33,014 bases of DNA from Nostocales cyanobacterium LEGE 12452 (GCA_015206945.1 JADEXV010000067.1:1-33014); one strand, 5' to 3'; shown: positions 15,662-24,659, counted from the first letter of the stretch. Numbers and translations: made by a program. Notes: generated by a model from the sequence alone, not told the origin.

Positions 15662-17347
15662 TCATGGTAAAGTTTCATGACAAGTTTTGGCACGAGTAAA
15701 AAATAAATGCATCTGCCATACTAGCCAAGACCCAACTCGCCAAGCTGCCATTGACAGGGGGGTTGTAGATGAATGTGAAGGTACGTCTAATATATTTTGG
15801 TCATAATGTAACCATTTAACTGGTAGATGTCCCATCGGTGTTGTCGGGGATAATTTAAAAGTTAGTTGGTCATAATTTAACCAATTTCCCTCTTTTCGCC
15901 AACCCAGGCGATCGCCAAGTCTTTTTTCTGTTTCATAATCTATTTGACCACCTATTTCGTTCCAAATACTTTGCTGGACACTAAAGCCAAAGTAACCATG
16001 ACTGTATTGTTGCCAAAGTCGATCAATTTTATGAAATGCTTGACATGAAAAGTTAAGAATATCTTCTTTATAAACTTCATTCCAATCATTTTTGCCCATG
16101 ACTTGTAGCATTAATCTAGTTGTTTCAATATCAGCTTCTTGCCACTTGTACTGTGTAAGAAGGTTTTGCAATTTACTGTAATCAATATTCCAATTACTTT
16201 TAAATTCTGTGGCAAACTCAATATTAATATTATTATTAGTTTGTTCCGCCAATTCTATCTTTTCGATAGAAAGCTGAGAATCAAAAATAATATCTGTTTC
16301 TACTATCCCTAGCACCTTTTTTTGAGCAACCAGTTGAGTAGACATATAATTACATATTAGGTCAATCGTTTTATTTAAAGTTATCTCGTCTTTAATTAAA
16401 TCAAAGTCATGAACTTGCAAATTTAATTGATCTGACTGAAAAAAAGCATCTTGCAGTCTATCTTTTTTATCATAACTTGCCACTAATAAGTTGAGGATGT
16501 CATGAGACATCGTACTAGTATCTTGTATCCTTAATAAATTACCTTGAGAGTTTAGAGTATTACTTGCTAAATTTTGAATTTCTCCTACAATTGCGTAAAA
16601 ATCTGCATCTACTTTTACAACATCATCTATTAAAGATTGAAATGGACTAAAGTAATCTTGTAAAGACTTTTCTAGATTAATTGCAGTTTCAGCTATTTTT
16701 GCGATTTCTTGACGAATTTTTGTAGCTCTGACTTGGTATTCATAAATTTCTTGATACATCTCTATATCTTTAAGGATTTTCTGAATAGCTTGCTTTTGAT
16801 TTTTGGTATCTTCTGCTAAATTTTTAATTCCTTCACTGAGTAATTTTACTTTTTCTAAAATTAAAAAATTAGTATTACTTAATAGCAAAATGGATTTTAA
16901 ATTTTCTTCTCCTTCCCCTTTTAACTTGTCAACTATTTGAGAATTTTTATAATTCTTTATCTCTAGCTTATTTCTTTCTTCATTTACTTTTCTAATTTCA
17001 TAATATTTTTGGTTAAACAAATTTTTCCAGTCATCTATAAATTTTAATAAAAAGGTTTGATAACTATTTTTATAATTTTCTAAAAAATCCAGAAGGTGAG
17101 TATAATCTCTAATTAATAATTTAACTTCTGCTAAAGTTTCTCCTTGACTAATTTCTTTCTTCCATTTGATTCTTCCCCAAAAATAAGAATAATATTTACT
17201 ACCTTCTTTAATTAAGCTTTGGCATTTTCTAATTTTTCTTTGAACTTTTTTTAGTTTGGGATTTTTTAAGGTAGGAAATTTATAATGTTTTTCATAAATC
17301 GTAATAGATTTATAAGTAACTAATTGTTTTTGCTTTACACTTAGCAT
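15662..17347 (-). CDS. Coiled-coil protein with C-terminal GUN4-like domain
   Basis: A 561-residue soluble protein. Residues 30-380 are Lys/Glu-rich and helical, with long predicted coiled coils. Residues of about 392-512 form a GUN4-type domain: LLTQYKWQEADIETTRLML, then FSCQAFHKIDRLWQQYSHGYFGFSVQQ and the RLGDRLGWR stretch. In the founding GUN4 this fold binds protoporphyrin IX and Mg-protoporphyrin and stimulates Mg-chelatase. In multi-domain cyanobacterial proteins it is a common C-terminal module of uncertain ligand. The long N-terminal coiled coil means this is not the housekeeping GUN4. I chose ATG at 17347; a TTG seven codons earlier is weaker, and neither has a strong ribosome site. 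A ~45-residue tail follows the domain. It is co-oriented with the small gene at 15213. Confidence 0.82.
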   Translation of the reverse strand: MLSVKQKQLVTYKSITIYEKHYKFPTLKNPKLKKVQRKIRKCQSLIKEGSKYYSYFWGRIKWKKEISQGETLAEVKLLIRDYTHLLDFLENYKNSYQTFLLKFIDDWKNLFNQKYYEIRKVNEERNKLEIKNYKNSQIVDKLKGEGEENLKSILLLSNTNFLILEKVKLLSEGIKNLAEDTKNQKQAIQKILKDIEMYQEIYEYQVRATKIRQEIAKIAETAINLEKSLQDYFSPFQSLIDDVVKVDADFYAIVGEIQNLASNTLNSQGNLLRIQDTSTMSHDILNLLVASYDKKDRLQDAFFQSDQLNLQVHDFDLIKDEITLNKTIDLICNYMSTQLVAQKKVLGIVETDIIFDSQLSIEKIELAEQTNNNINIEFATEFKSNWNIDYSKLQNLLTQYKWQEADIETTRLMLQVMGKNDWNEVYKEDILNFSCQAFHKIDRLWQQYSHGYFGFSVQQSIWNEIGGQIDYETEKRLGDRLGWRKEGNWLNYDQLTFKLSPTTPMGHLPVKWLHYDQNILDVPSHSSTTPLSMAAWRVGSWLVWQMHLFFTRAKTCHETLP

Positions 17348-17453
17348 CACTTGTTTTGAAATATACAAATAGTTACTAAACTCTTATTCATTTCAACGCC
17401 TGAAGATTTTTATAATTACGTTAAGTCAAGATATTTTTTTAAAGCAGACAAAA

Positions 17454-17684
17454 TTACTTTACCGTAGCTGTTTTACATAATTTCCATACCAGCATTTTAT
17501 CTCGTGATTCTATAAGCTGTATTCCGATTTTTTCTAGGACTCGCTTTGAACTTATATTATCGCGATCGCATCCAGCAGTAACGCTTTGCACATTAGGTTG
17601 AGATAACGCCCAATCTACAACAGCTTTCGTAGCTTCAGACGCGTATCCCTGTTGTCGATATGATGGCGATTTCCAGGCAAGCAC
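17454..17684 (-). pseudogene. N-terminally truncated GNAT acetyltransferase
   Basis: Only the second half of a GNAT fold is present. SYRQQGYASEATKAVVDWAL contains the acetyl-CoA-binding (R/Q)xxGx(G/A) loop and following helix, and NISSKRVLEKIGIQ is the typical last helix. At 76 residues it is less than half the usual ~170. Going upstream in frame, the reading stays open only to a TAG at 17733-17735, inside the end of the exporter gene, and has no GNAT strands 1-3. An ATG at 17721 with AAGG upstream lies in another frame that stops after 28 codons, so a frameshift is also possible. It lies 43 bp after the microviridin-side exporter, where a microviridin cluster often has its N-acetyltransferase (MdnD). 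A decayed mdnD is likely but unproven. Confidence 0.7.
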
Positions 17685-17727
17685 TAGGTGAACCTGTAGT
17701 ATCTGGGATAACTTTAACCATATAGCC

Positions 17728-19746
17728 TTAATCTATTATCCATTTCAATACCTCCGGGTTTTTGTTATAGTGGTAGGTTGCACCATCTTTAGTAGTCACA
17801 GACTTTTGTTGACTAGCCTTGCTTCTGATCGTAGTAATAGAATAGTCTGTTAATGTCTGAAGCTCTTTATGAGAAAGTCCTATAATTGTGGCACTCGCTG
17901 CTGAGTCTGGTTTGATTTTGAGTTCATTTTTCGGGTAAATATCTATCGTAATTTGCTCCTTTTCAACTGGTTTAATAACAATCCCTTTTTGCAATTGATA
18001 ATCTGGCATAGAAACAAGTTGCCAATTAGATCCTTGTGAAAGCTCTAACACCCATTGATGATAATTAAATAAGCTTTCTCTATGACCAACACTGATAAAA
18101 GTTGTTTTCGTTGATTGTAACTGTTGATATAGATTACCTTCATTATTTAAATCTAAAGCACTCGTTGCTTCATCTAAGATAGTGAAACTAGGATGTGTAA
18201 TTAATAGCCGTGCAAAAGCGAGGCGTTGTTGTTCTCCTAAGGACAATATATTTTCCCAAGGAACTTCAGTATCGAAGCCATCTACGCGGGTAAGTAAGTG
18301 TTGCAGGTTAACTTGTTGCAAAATGTGCTCAAGTTCGCGATCGCTCATTTTCCTGTCTGTGTGAGGATAGAGCAATTGTTCGCGCAAAGTCCCTAAAATA
18401 ATATAAGGCCGTTGCGGTAAGAATAATACTTCTTTTAGAGGAGGACGTACTAAACGACCAGTTCCCGCATTCCACAAACCAGCGATCGCTCTCAACAAAG
18501 AACTTTTACCCCTACCACTAGGGCCAACAATTAATAAACCTTCTCCTGGCTGAACAGCTAGTGACAAGTTTTCGACGATTATCTGTTCATAATTTGGCGT
18601 TTGTAAAGTGACATTCTCAAAAGCTAAACGTTCTTCTTCTATAATTTGAATAGTACTGACATTCTCTGGTTGTTTACTAGCAGCCTGTAGCGCATCTGAA
18701 AACTCTGCTAAACGCTTTACATAACCAGAAAATCGCCCTGAAATCCCAAACTCAGCTATTAGTTCTCCTAGAGCATTAGAAAACATAAAGCAAGCAAAAC
18801 TAGCTTGGTTAATTTGTCCATAATCAATTTGATCTTGAAGAAATAAAGGTGTAAGAATGAACATCGAGAATACGCTAATGGCAGACTGATATGCTCTACC
18901 AAAAGCGTCTTGTCCCCTCTCTAAATTCAGCCTGCGTTCAGCGGTTTTTAAAACATTATTAAATCGGCGCTGAATTATATTTAATTCTTCATCTTCTCCC
19001 TGAAAAAAAGCGATTGATTCAGCGTGATTACGAACATGAGTTAAGCAATAGGCAAAATCTGCTTTAAATGCAATTTCTTCTTGGTTAACTTTATTTATTG
19101 CTTGATTCAAGTAAACAGCTATTAAATTACCTATAATTGTATAAATAACTAAATAAATTGCGATTTGTGAAGAAACTATCCAGATAATTATTAAAGCACT
19201 GAGCATTTCTAAAGATTTTTCTAGTAAAGAAGATGAGAATCTCAAGCCAATGCTAGTAATAGGTTCTATTTCTTGGGATAAGCGTTGATCTGGATTATCT
19301 ATATCAGATTTGAAATTGATTTTATAATAAGCTTGATTGCTTAAATATTTTTCTAAAACATGAATATTTAGCCATTTATACCAGTCAAGAATTATTTTTT
19401 TCCTGACATATCTCAAAAGAGTTACTAACAATACCATGCCGACAATAATGAGGCTGGAAAACAATAAAGTATCATTATATTTATCAAGACTTCTCTGTTC
19501 AATAACAATGTCAATTACATAGCGATTCCAGTAACTATTTGCAGCATTTGCACCGACAATTACGATTATTAATAATACCAAGCAAATTAGCATTCCCCAG
19601 GAGCGAATCACATCTGAAAATGCTCTTCCTTCTGCTTTTGTTGGATACCAATAAGGTTGAGCAACTACTTTCACATCTTGCCAAAATTGAATCAGGGTTG
19701 AAAAAGGATTCGTTGTATTTTGCTCACGCACAGATGGAGTTTGCAT
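17728..19746 (-). CDS. ABC exporter (permease-ATPase fusion, ABC_membrane_2/SbmA-like), microviridin side
   Basis: A 672-residue half transporter. About five or six membrane segments span residues 45-340 (LDWYKWLN..VLEKYLSNQAYYKI and NPDQRLSQEIE mark the ABCD/SbmA-like membrane domain). The ATPase follows with Walker A GPSGRGKSS (about 409), signature LSLGEQQR (about 500), Walker B FTILDEATSALD (about 519) and switch His in VGHRES. A C-terminal extension of about 70 residues ends in a helix-turn-helix-looking YSITTIRSKAS and a basic/aromatic tail. It would act as a homodimer. Position downstream of mdnABC makes it the likely MdnE-type exporter. It is paralogous to the protein at 25565-27556, with long identical stretches in the ATPase. 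The ATG at 19746 has no strong ribosome site. Confidence 0.88.
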   Translation of the reverse strand: MQTPSVREQNTTNPFSTLIQFWQDVKVVAQPYWYPTKAEGRAFSDVIRSWGMLICLVLLIIVIVGANAANSYWNRYVIDIVIEQRSLDKYNDTLLFSSLIIVGMVLLVTLLRYVRKKIILDWYKWLNIHVLEKYLSNQAYYKINFKSDIDNPDQRLSQEIEPITSIGLRFSSSLLEKSLEMLSALIIIWIVSSQIAIYLVIYTIIGNLIAVYLNQAINKVNQEEIAFKADFAYCLTHVRNHAESIAFFQGEDEELNIIQRRFNNVLKTAERRLNLERGQDAFGRAYQSAISVFSMFILTPLFLQDQIDYGQINQASFACFMFSNALGELIAEFGISGRFSGYVKRLAEFSDALQAASKQPENVSTIQIIEEERLAFENVTLQTPNYEQIIVENLSLAVQPGEGLLIVGPSGRGKSSLLRAIAGLWNAGTGRLVRPPLKEVLFLPQRPYIILGTLREQLLYPHTDRKMSDRELEHILQQVNLQHLLTRVDGFDTEVPWENILSLGEQQRLAFARLLITHPSFTILDEATSALDLNNEGNLYQQLQSTKTTFISVGHRESLFNYHQWVLELSQGSNWQLVSMPDYQLQKGIVIKPVEKEQITIDIYPKNELKIKPDSAASATIIGLSHKELQTLTDYSITTIRSKASQQKSVTTKDGATYHYNKNPEVLKWIID

Positions 19747-19788
19747 ATTCTAAAAATGTAGCCGTTACTAATTACATTAGGAATTTTG

Positions 19789-19828
19789 AAATGGCCTTTG
19801 AGAATCAAGTTAGACTCAAAGGCCATTT
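19789..19828. terminator. Strong 14-bp hairpin between the glycine-rich gene and the exporter
   Basis: AAATGGCCTTTGAG and CTCAAAGGCCATTT pair perfectly over 14 bp around a 12-base loop. The T-rich tail (TTTTTCCTTTT, counting the arm) is on the plus side, while on the minus side it is followed by CAAAATTCC. It can stop minus-strand transcription from the gene at 19858 and any antisense transcript leaving the exporter. Confidence 0.65.
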
Positions 19829-19857
19829 TTCCTTTTAGAGAATGTCCGAAAACACTA

Positions 19858-20262
19858 CTAGGTCAATGGTTCTTCATCAACAATTTCAACTGTTCTCGGA
19901 AAAGGGCCTTGGTCAGGCTCAGTAACGACTACTGGGCTAATATGATGTTTCAGTTTAAGTTTTAACTCATCTGAAATGGGCAATTCTTGAATTTCTTTGA
20001 GAAGAAATCTGACAGATTCAGTTTTGCTACGTTCTGTATAGACGAGCTTGAGAATGTTTTCAATTCCAAATCCCGCTATATATTCCCCTAGAACGGCTAC
20101 CAGCCCAAGCAAGCCTAAACCTCCTAAGAGGCCTAAAGGCCCGCCCAGTGTTGAAAGCATAGCAACAACGGCGGCGACATTACCCCCTGATGCACCCGTT
20201 GCTATCACGAAAAGTATACCAGGAAGGCCTAAACCAGAAATTTTTTTGACGAGTTCATCCAT
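19858..20262 (-). CDS. Small glycine-rich membrane protein, unknown function
   Basis: A 134-residue protein. MDELVKKISGLGLPGIL opens it, then about residues 10-65 are very hydrophobic and rich in Gly, Leu, Ala and Val (GGPLGLLGGLGLLGLVAVLGE). This gives one long or two short membrane segments. The rest is charged and helical (ERSKTESVRFLLKEIQELP, then LKLKLKHHI) and ends acidic. I recall similar openings in other short cyanobacterial proteins but know no function. The layout resembles a small membrane-inserting or holin-like peptide, which is speculation. The ATG at 20262 has AGGTAAG upstream. It lies 128 bp after the LamG-patatin gene and 111 bp before the exporter, all on one strand, so it may be part of the microviridin locus. 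Confidence 0.75.
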   Translation of the reverse strand: MDELVKKISGLGLPGILFVIATGASGGNVAAVVAMLSTLGGPLGLLGGLGLLGLVAVLGEYIAGFGIENILKLVYTERSKTESVRFLLKEIQELPISDELKLKLKHHISPVVVTEPDQGPFPRTVEIVDEEPLT

Positions 20263-20348
20263 TGTACTTACCTACAATCCTCATAAAGTGAAAACATGAC
20301 TAAGAGAGTCATTACTAATTTCTTTTGTGAAGAAATTAAAAATCTTAC

Positions 20349-20376
20349 ATCTTGCACCATTTAGTTAGTGCAAGAT
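20349..20376 (-). terminator. Terminator-like hairpin after the LamG-patatin gene
   Basis: ATCTTGCAC and GTGCAAGAT form a perfect 9-bp stem around a 10-base loop, 14 bp past the stop of the gene at 20391. Read on the minus strand, GTAAGATTTTTAATTTC follows, so the U run is a few bases late. Confidence 0.6.
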
Positions 20377-20390
20377 ATAAGAAATCTGAT

Positions 20391-22478
20391 TTAGCTCAAC
20401 AAAAGACTACACAGTTCATCGATTTGTTGACTTTTGTTAGATATTAGTCGATGGGCTATAGCTTGTAACTGACGAGTATTTTGGAGTTTGGTATTATCTA
20501 TTTCTTCTAGTTCACTATCTAACAAGGTTTGAAAGCGATAATAAAAACTTTTAGCTTCTTTATCAGTAGGCTCAAACAACTGTTCTAATTCTCCAGCTAC
20601 CACTTCACTACTACCATCAAACATAATATTTAAAAGCGGTCTTCCCCATTGCAAGAGTCCCCAATTTTTGACTTCTTTATAAGGGTAGACACTCGTCAGC
20701 GAACCTGTACCTAAAGAAACTACTAAAATATCTTCTGTATTCAGAACTTTTTTGGTTTTTTGTTTACTATTAATTTGTGCTTCTAAAATAGCTAAATGGG
20801 CTGGATTATTAGCAAATACTCCACCATCGATTAAAGTATAGGCGATGCCACTATTGTGGGGGTTTACAAGCCGATGAGGAGCAAAATAAGTCGGAGTGGC
20901 ACTAGTTGCTAAGGCTGCATCTAAAAGCGAAAAACCACCACATAACTTCTGAAAATTCTTAGATTCTATTTGCTGTTTTTCTAGTTTGTTTGTAAAAAAT
21001 ATCGGAATTCGCTGCTCGATATCGTAACTCGTTACAAAAACTTCTGTGAGATTATTTTCTAGAGTAGCGTTACCAAAATATTGCCTGAAAATTTCTTCTT
21101 TGCTTTCGGAAGGATATTTTGGCTGGAGAAATATATCCTCTAATGGGCCAAGTAGTCTTTCAAATAACGGCTCATAAAATATTTCTACACCATACTCAAG
21201 AAATAGCTGTAGAAGATCCTCAGCAGTGTATTCAGCTACTGGTAAGTTATCAGATACATCGGAACTTAATCGTGGTTTAGTTAGTCCAAGTGCTAAAATT
21301 CCGCCACTGGAAGTGCCAGTAATTAAATCAAACAAGCTGAATATAGGCTTTTGTGTCCGCCTTTCAATTTCTGCTAGGAGTAATGCAGGAATAATGCCCC
21401 GAATACCGCCTCCATCAATGGAAAGTATTTTATATTTGGGACGGGCTTTTGTATTCATGGTTTCTGGCGATTCCTCCTGAGTTAATATTTGTGCTTGTTG
21501 GATATTGGCGGGATCTTCAGTTTTTTCTGTTTTGGTTTCCTCGTCATGAGCGATCGCAGTTGGAATAATCTCGGATTCTTCGCTGTTTATTTCTGTCTGT
21601 TGAATTTTCTTTGGTTGGTTTTCGTCGTCGCTTACTAACGATACCGTTGCTGCTAATAAATTTGTGGTTAGCGGTGAGATATTTTCTTCAGGAATAACTG
21701 CTATCTCAGTTTGGATCTCTTCTTGAATATCTTCTTGATTGACTAATTCTTCTGCAAATATAACTGGATTTGATGATTGTGTTGCAAATGGAATTTCTGC
21801 TAAAGTCCAAATAGGATTACCACGAAAATTTCCTTGATAAGACTTTCCACTTTGGTTTTTGACAGTTGTACCTTGCCCATCATCTAATCTCCAGTAGGCC
21901 ACTAATCCTTCTTCATCTCCGACTATTAGCCCACAACGATGATTCTGGATTTGTGCTTGAGTACAGGGAGAATTCCAAACGCTAATATTTGCTAATTGTC
22001 CTTTGAAATAGACCTGTTTATGTAACGTTGCTCCCAGAGTTATAGAACTTGTAGCTTTGTTTAACGACGAACCTCTAAGAGAATCATTGTATTCATGGTC
22101 GTCAAGATATACGGTTAGCTGACCACTACTAAAAACAATAGCAAAAAAGTGCCATTCTCCTATAGTTAGTTCTCCTTGCCCAAAGGTTTTGATATTTTTG
22201 CTAACACTTTCATCAATGTATACATCTAGGCTTCCTGTTTCACTGATGCCGAATTCAAAGTTATCACTGAATCTCTCTGAAGAACGGGCAAAAAATACAT
22301 TGCGCGTTCCGTAACTAGTGGCTTTATTTGTTAGTTCATGTGGATTTACCCATCCTGAAACCGTAAAAGCTGAACTTCCTTGAGCGAAAACGCCGCCAAT
22401 ATCGTTTCTGCCAAAATCTATATAATCTTTTTCCCCATCAAATGTTAAAACTGTTTGTGTATTTACTATGTTTATCAC
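20391..22478 (-). CDS. LamG-patatin fusion: predicted lipid acyl hydrolase
   Basis: A 695-residue protein with two domains. Residues 1-235 are a LamG/concanavalin-like sandwich (LTFDGEKDYIDFG, FTVSGWVNP, GEWHFFAIVFSSGQLTVYLD, EGLVAYWRLDDGQGT), usually a carbohydrate- or ligand-binding module. An acidic linker of about 110 residues follows. Residues from about 348 form a patatin-like phospholipase: oxyanion loop DGGGIRG (about 353), nucleophile elbow GTSSGG (Ser about 387) and catalytic DGG (Asp about 548, in DGGVFANNP), so the Ser-Asp dyad is intact. It should cleave acyl groups from membrane lipids. No signal peptide. The start is GTG at 22478 with a weak ribosome site. It lies 132 bp downstream of mdnC on the same strand and is not a standard microviridin gene. 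Confidence 0.9.
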   Translation of the reverse strand: MINIVNTQTVLTFDGEKDYIDFGRNDIGGVFAQGSSAFTVSGWVNPHELTNKATSYGTRNVFFARSSERFSDNFEFGISETGSLDVYIDESVSKNIKTFGQGELTIGEWHFFAIVFSSGQLTVYLDDHEYNDSLRGSSLNKATSSITLGATLHKQVYFKGQLANISVWNSPCTQAQIQNHRCGLIVGDEEGLVAYWRLDDGQGTTVKNQSGKSYQGNFRGNPIWTLAEIPFATQSSNPVIFAEELVNQEDIQEEIQTEIAVIPEENISPLTTNLLAATVSLVSDDENQPKKIQQTEINSEESEIIPTAIAHDEETKTEKTEDPANIQQAQILTQEESPETMNTKARPKYKILSIDGGGIRGIIPALLLAEIERRTQKPIFSLFDLITGTSSGGILALGLTKPRLSSDVSDNLPVAEYTAEDLLQLFLEYGVEIFYEPLFERLLGPLEDIFLQPKYPSESKEEIFRQYFGNATLENNLTEVFVTSYDIEQRIPIFFTNKLEKQQIESKNFQKLCGGFSLLDAALATSATPTYFAPHRLVNPHNSGIAYTLIDGGVFANNPAHLAILEAQINSKQKTKKVLNTEDILVVSLGTGSLTSVYPYKEVKNWGLLQWGRPLLNIMFDGSSEVVAGELEQLFEPTDKEAKSFYYRFQTLLDSELEEIDNTKLQNTRQLQAIAHRLISNKSQQIDELCSLLLS

Positions 22479-22610
22479 AAGTATTTAATCTCCAAATATC
22501 AATAATTCATAATTTTAAATAAGGGATTTAATTTTAATAAACTTAATAAAGTAATTCTCAATAATACTTTTCAAAAAAGAAAACAATAAAAATATACAAG
22601 GCTCACTACC

Positions 22611-23588
22611 CTAATTTTTATTAGTCAGTAATACTTCTGCGATCGCCTGCGAAATGGGGTAGTGTGGTGAATATACCTCCAGCCAAAAAAATTCCCCGAC
22701 TGGGTTAACTTCGAGGAATACATGCCGACCATCAGGGGTGACAATAATATCAATTGCTCCATAGTTTAAGCCAAAATAAGCCATCAGTTTGAGCAGTTTT
22801 TTCTCAATATCTTCTGGCAAGTCGTAGGGTTGCCAATTTTTAACTAAAGCTCTCCCCTCTTTGCGCCAGTCGTAAGTAGATCCTGACAAGCTTTGGGAAT
22901 CTACTGCGGCAGTAAATACGCGGTGTCCGACAATAGTTGTCCGCAATTCCAGCGCCTTGGGCACATTTTCCTGAAACGTCATCGGACAAAAACGCAGTCC
23001 TTCCATATTCTCCAGATCATCATTTGTAACTGGAGTGGTAAACACAACGTTTTCTCGCCCCCGATCATCATAAATAGCAAAGGAAGAAAGCATCTTGGTA
23101 ACTATACCTTGCTGACACTCTTGAGCAAATTGCTTGACTGCTTCTGGATTGTTTGAAGTCAGAGTGCGTGGAGTTACAAGACCAACTTCTCGTGCAACTT
23201 GCAATTGTAGTTGTTTATTATTAGCCCGATCCACATTGGACATTTGATCGAAGTGGAATCCCTGAAGGCTGGCAATCATACCTCTGACTGTGGCGCGACA
23301 TTCGTTAATTGACGCATCTCTGTATTGCTTGTCCATTGAGTCGGGGATTTTTTGTCCGTAGCGCATCCGCCGATACCAAACTGAGGAGACTTCACTCAAA
23401 TCTAGCTTCTGTTTGCCATCAGTAATAATTACTCGTTCAGTATCGCCGCAGTAAATATCTAGCTTGACTTCCGTGGGATATCTGTCTGTGTCAAACCGAA
23501 ATGCTTTTTCTCCTCTAGCCTCAATTTCGTTGATGACTAGAGAAATGCTTTCGTTGTCTTTACTAAACGTGACTATTAATAGGGTCAT
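22611..23588 (-). CDS. mdnC: Microviridin ATP-grasp ester ligase MdnC (MvdD-type)
   Basis: A 325-residue cytoplasmic ATP-grasp ligase that, in characterised microviridin pathways, forms the two omega-ester bonds between the core Thr/Ser hydroxyls and Asp/Glu side chains. Its sequence follows the MdnC pattern as I know it: MTLLIVTFSKDNESISLVI, FDTDRYPTEVKLD, VWYRRMRYG, ANNKQLQLQVAREVGL, the CPMTFQENVPKALELRTTIVG leader-contact and ATP region, and DIIVTPDGRHVFLEVNPVGEF with metal-binding Glu and Asn. I chose the ATG at 23588, which matches where homologues begin. A longer reading to 23651 adds 21 unrelated residues. No good ribosome site precedes it. It lies 78 bp after mdnB. Confidence 0.93.
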   Translation of the reverse strand: MTLLIVTFSKDNESISLVINEIEARGEKAFRFDTDRYPTEVKLDIYCGDTERVIITDGKQKLDLSEVSSVWYRRMRYGQKIPDSMDKQYRDASINECRATVRGMIASLQGFHFDQMSNVDRANNKQLQLQVAREVGLVTPRTLTSNNPEAVKQFAQECQQGIVTKMLSSFAIYDDRGRENVVFTTPVTNDDLENMEGLRFCPMTFQENVPKALELRTTIVGHRVFTAAVDSQSLSGSTYDWRKEGRALVKNWQPYDLPEDIEKKLLKLMAYFGLNYGAIDIIVTPDGRHVFLEVNPVGEFFWLEVYSPHYPISQAIAEVLLTNKN

Positions 23589-23666
23589 AGAAAGTATGAA
23601 GTGTGAAGTATGTAGACACCTTTTGGGTGGCTTGCCGCAGGCTAATATCAAATATTAAATTTTTGA

Positions 23667-24659
23667 TTATTCATTCTTTCTTTGAAGGAGGGCGTCTGCG
23701 ATCGCACTTGCAATGGGTAAGTTTAGATCCTTTTCCAGCATTCCCCACTCTCCCACAGGGTTGATTTCCAAAAACACGTATTCGCCTGATGGCGTGACGA
23801 TGAAATCTAACGCCCCAAACAACAGCCCAAATTTCCCCATAAAAGCTTTGAGACGGCGAACTACTTCATCAGGAAGCTGGTGATGTTGCCATGCGCCAAC
23901 CTCAACACCAGGTTTACGCCAATCAATTTCGGCTGCTGCATACATATCTGCATTTAGCGCCCCCACAAATACATTACCATTCACATACACCACCCGTAAT
24001 TCCTGTTGCTTTGGAATTTGCTCTTGAAAAACCATTGGGCAATAGCGCAGTGACTCGGCATCTTCTAAGTCTTCTGACTTGACGGTGCTGGTGTACAGAA
24101 AAAACGAAGAGTTAGCTTCCATACTGCGGGAAAGAGCAGTTAAGAGCTTGCTCACCATTTTGCCCTTGACTTGCCCGAAAAACTCTCGTGCTGCTTGGGC
24201 TTTGTTGGTAACAAGAGTCTGGGGAATAACAAAACCTACTTCAGACGCAATCCGTAGTTGGCGCAGCTTGTTACTTGCATAATTTATCTGCTCCAAATTA
24301 TCTACCCACGTAGCTCCCTTGAGGCTGTCCCAAAAACCATCTAAAGTTGCAAGTGATTCTCTAATACAGGCTTCTCGGAACTTTGGCGCTAATTCTTGGC
24401 TCAGTTGTGGTTCCCAAATACGACGCATCCATACAGCTTGCACTTGCTCTGTGCTGATAGAGCGGTTGTTACATTCTATAGTGTGGTAGCTTTTAGACTT
24501 GTCAAAATGTGCTGTTAATTGCACTTCTAGAGGAAACTTATCAGTATCTAGACGAAATGGTTGCACCCCTTTTTTCGATAAGGCTTCTGCAACTCTATCT
24601 ATTGTGAAGAAATCACCACTGTGGGTGATTAATAAAACAACATCACGAGACAGGTGCAT
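23667..24659 (-). CDS. mdnB: Microviridin ATP-grasp amide ligase MdnB (MvdC-type)
   Basis: A 330-residue ATP-grasp ligase, paralogous to MdnC, that forms the omega-amide between the core Lys and an acidic side chain after esterification. Recognisable features are VVLLITHSGDFFTIDRVAEA, FRLDTDKFPLEVQL, VWMRRIWEPQL, ESLATLDGFWDSL, SNKLRQLRIASEVGF and DFIVTPSGEYVFLEINPVGEWGML (metal-binding Glu and Asn). The ATG at 24659 has no Shine-Dalgarno; instead CCTCC, an anti-SD-like string, lies upstream, which is odd. It lies 293 bp downstream of the precursor gene on the same strand with a hairpin between. This fits high precursor and lower enzyme levels. Confidence 0.93.
   Translation of the reverse strand: MHLSRDVVLLITHSGDFFTIDRVAEALSKKGVQPFRLDTDKFPLEVQLTAHFDKSKSYHTIECNNRSISTEQVQAVWMRRIWEPQLSQELAPKFREACIRESLATLDGFWDSLKGATWVDNLEQINYASNKLRQLRIASEVGFVIPQTLVTNKAQAAREFFGQVKGKMVSKLLTALSRSMEANSSFFLYTSTVKSEDLEDAESLRYCPMVFQEQIPKQQELRVVYVNGNVFVGALNADMYAAAEIDWRKPGVEVGAWQHHQLPDEVVRRLKAFMGKFGLLFGALDFIVTPSGEYVFLEINPVGEWGMLEKDLNLPIASAIADALLQRKNE

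Noticed and set aside
20391..22478. Patatin as an effector of a CBASS-like defence system
   Set aside because: No cyclic nucleotide synthase or other defence gene lies nearby, and the domain order with LamG differs from CapV-type effectors.
22589..23651. Longer MdnC starting at 23651
   Set aside because: The added 21 residues are unrelated to the family, and homologues begin at the ATG at 23588.
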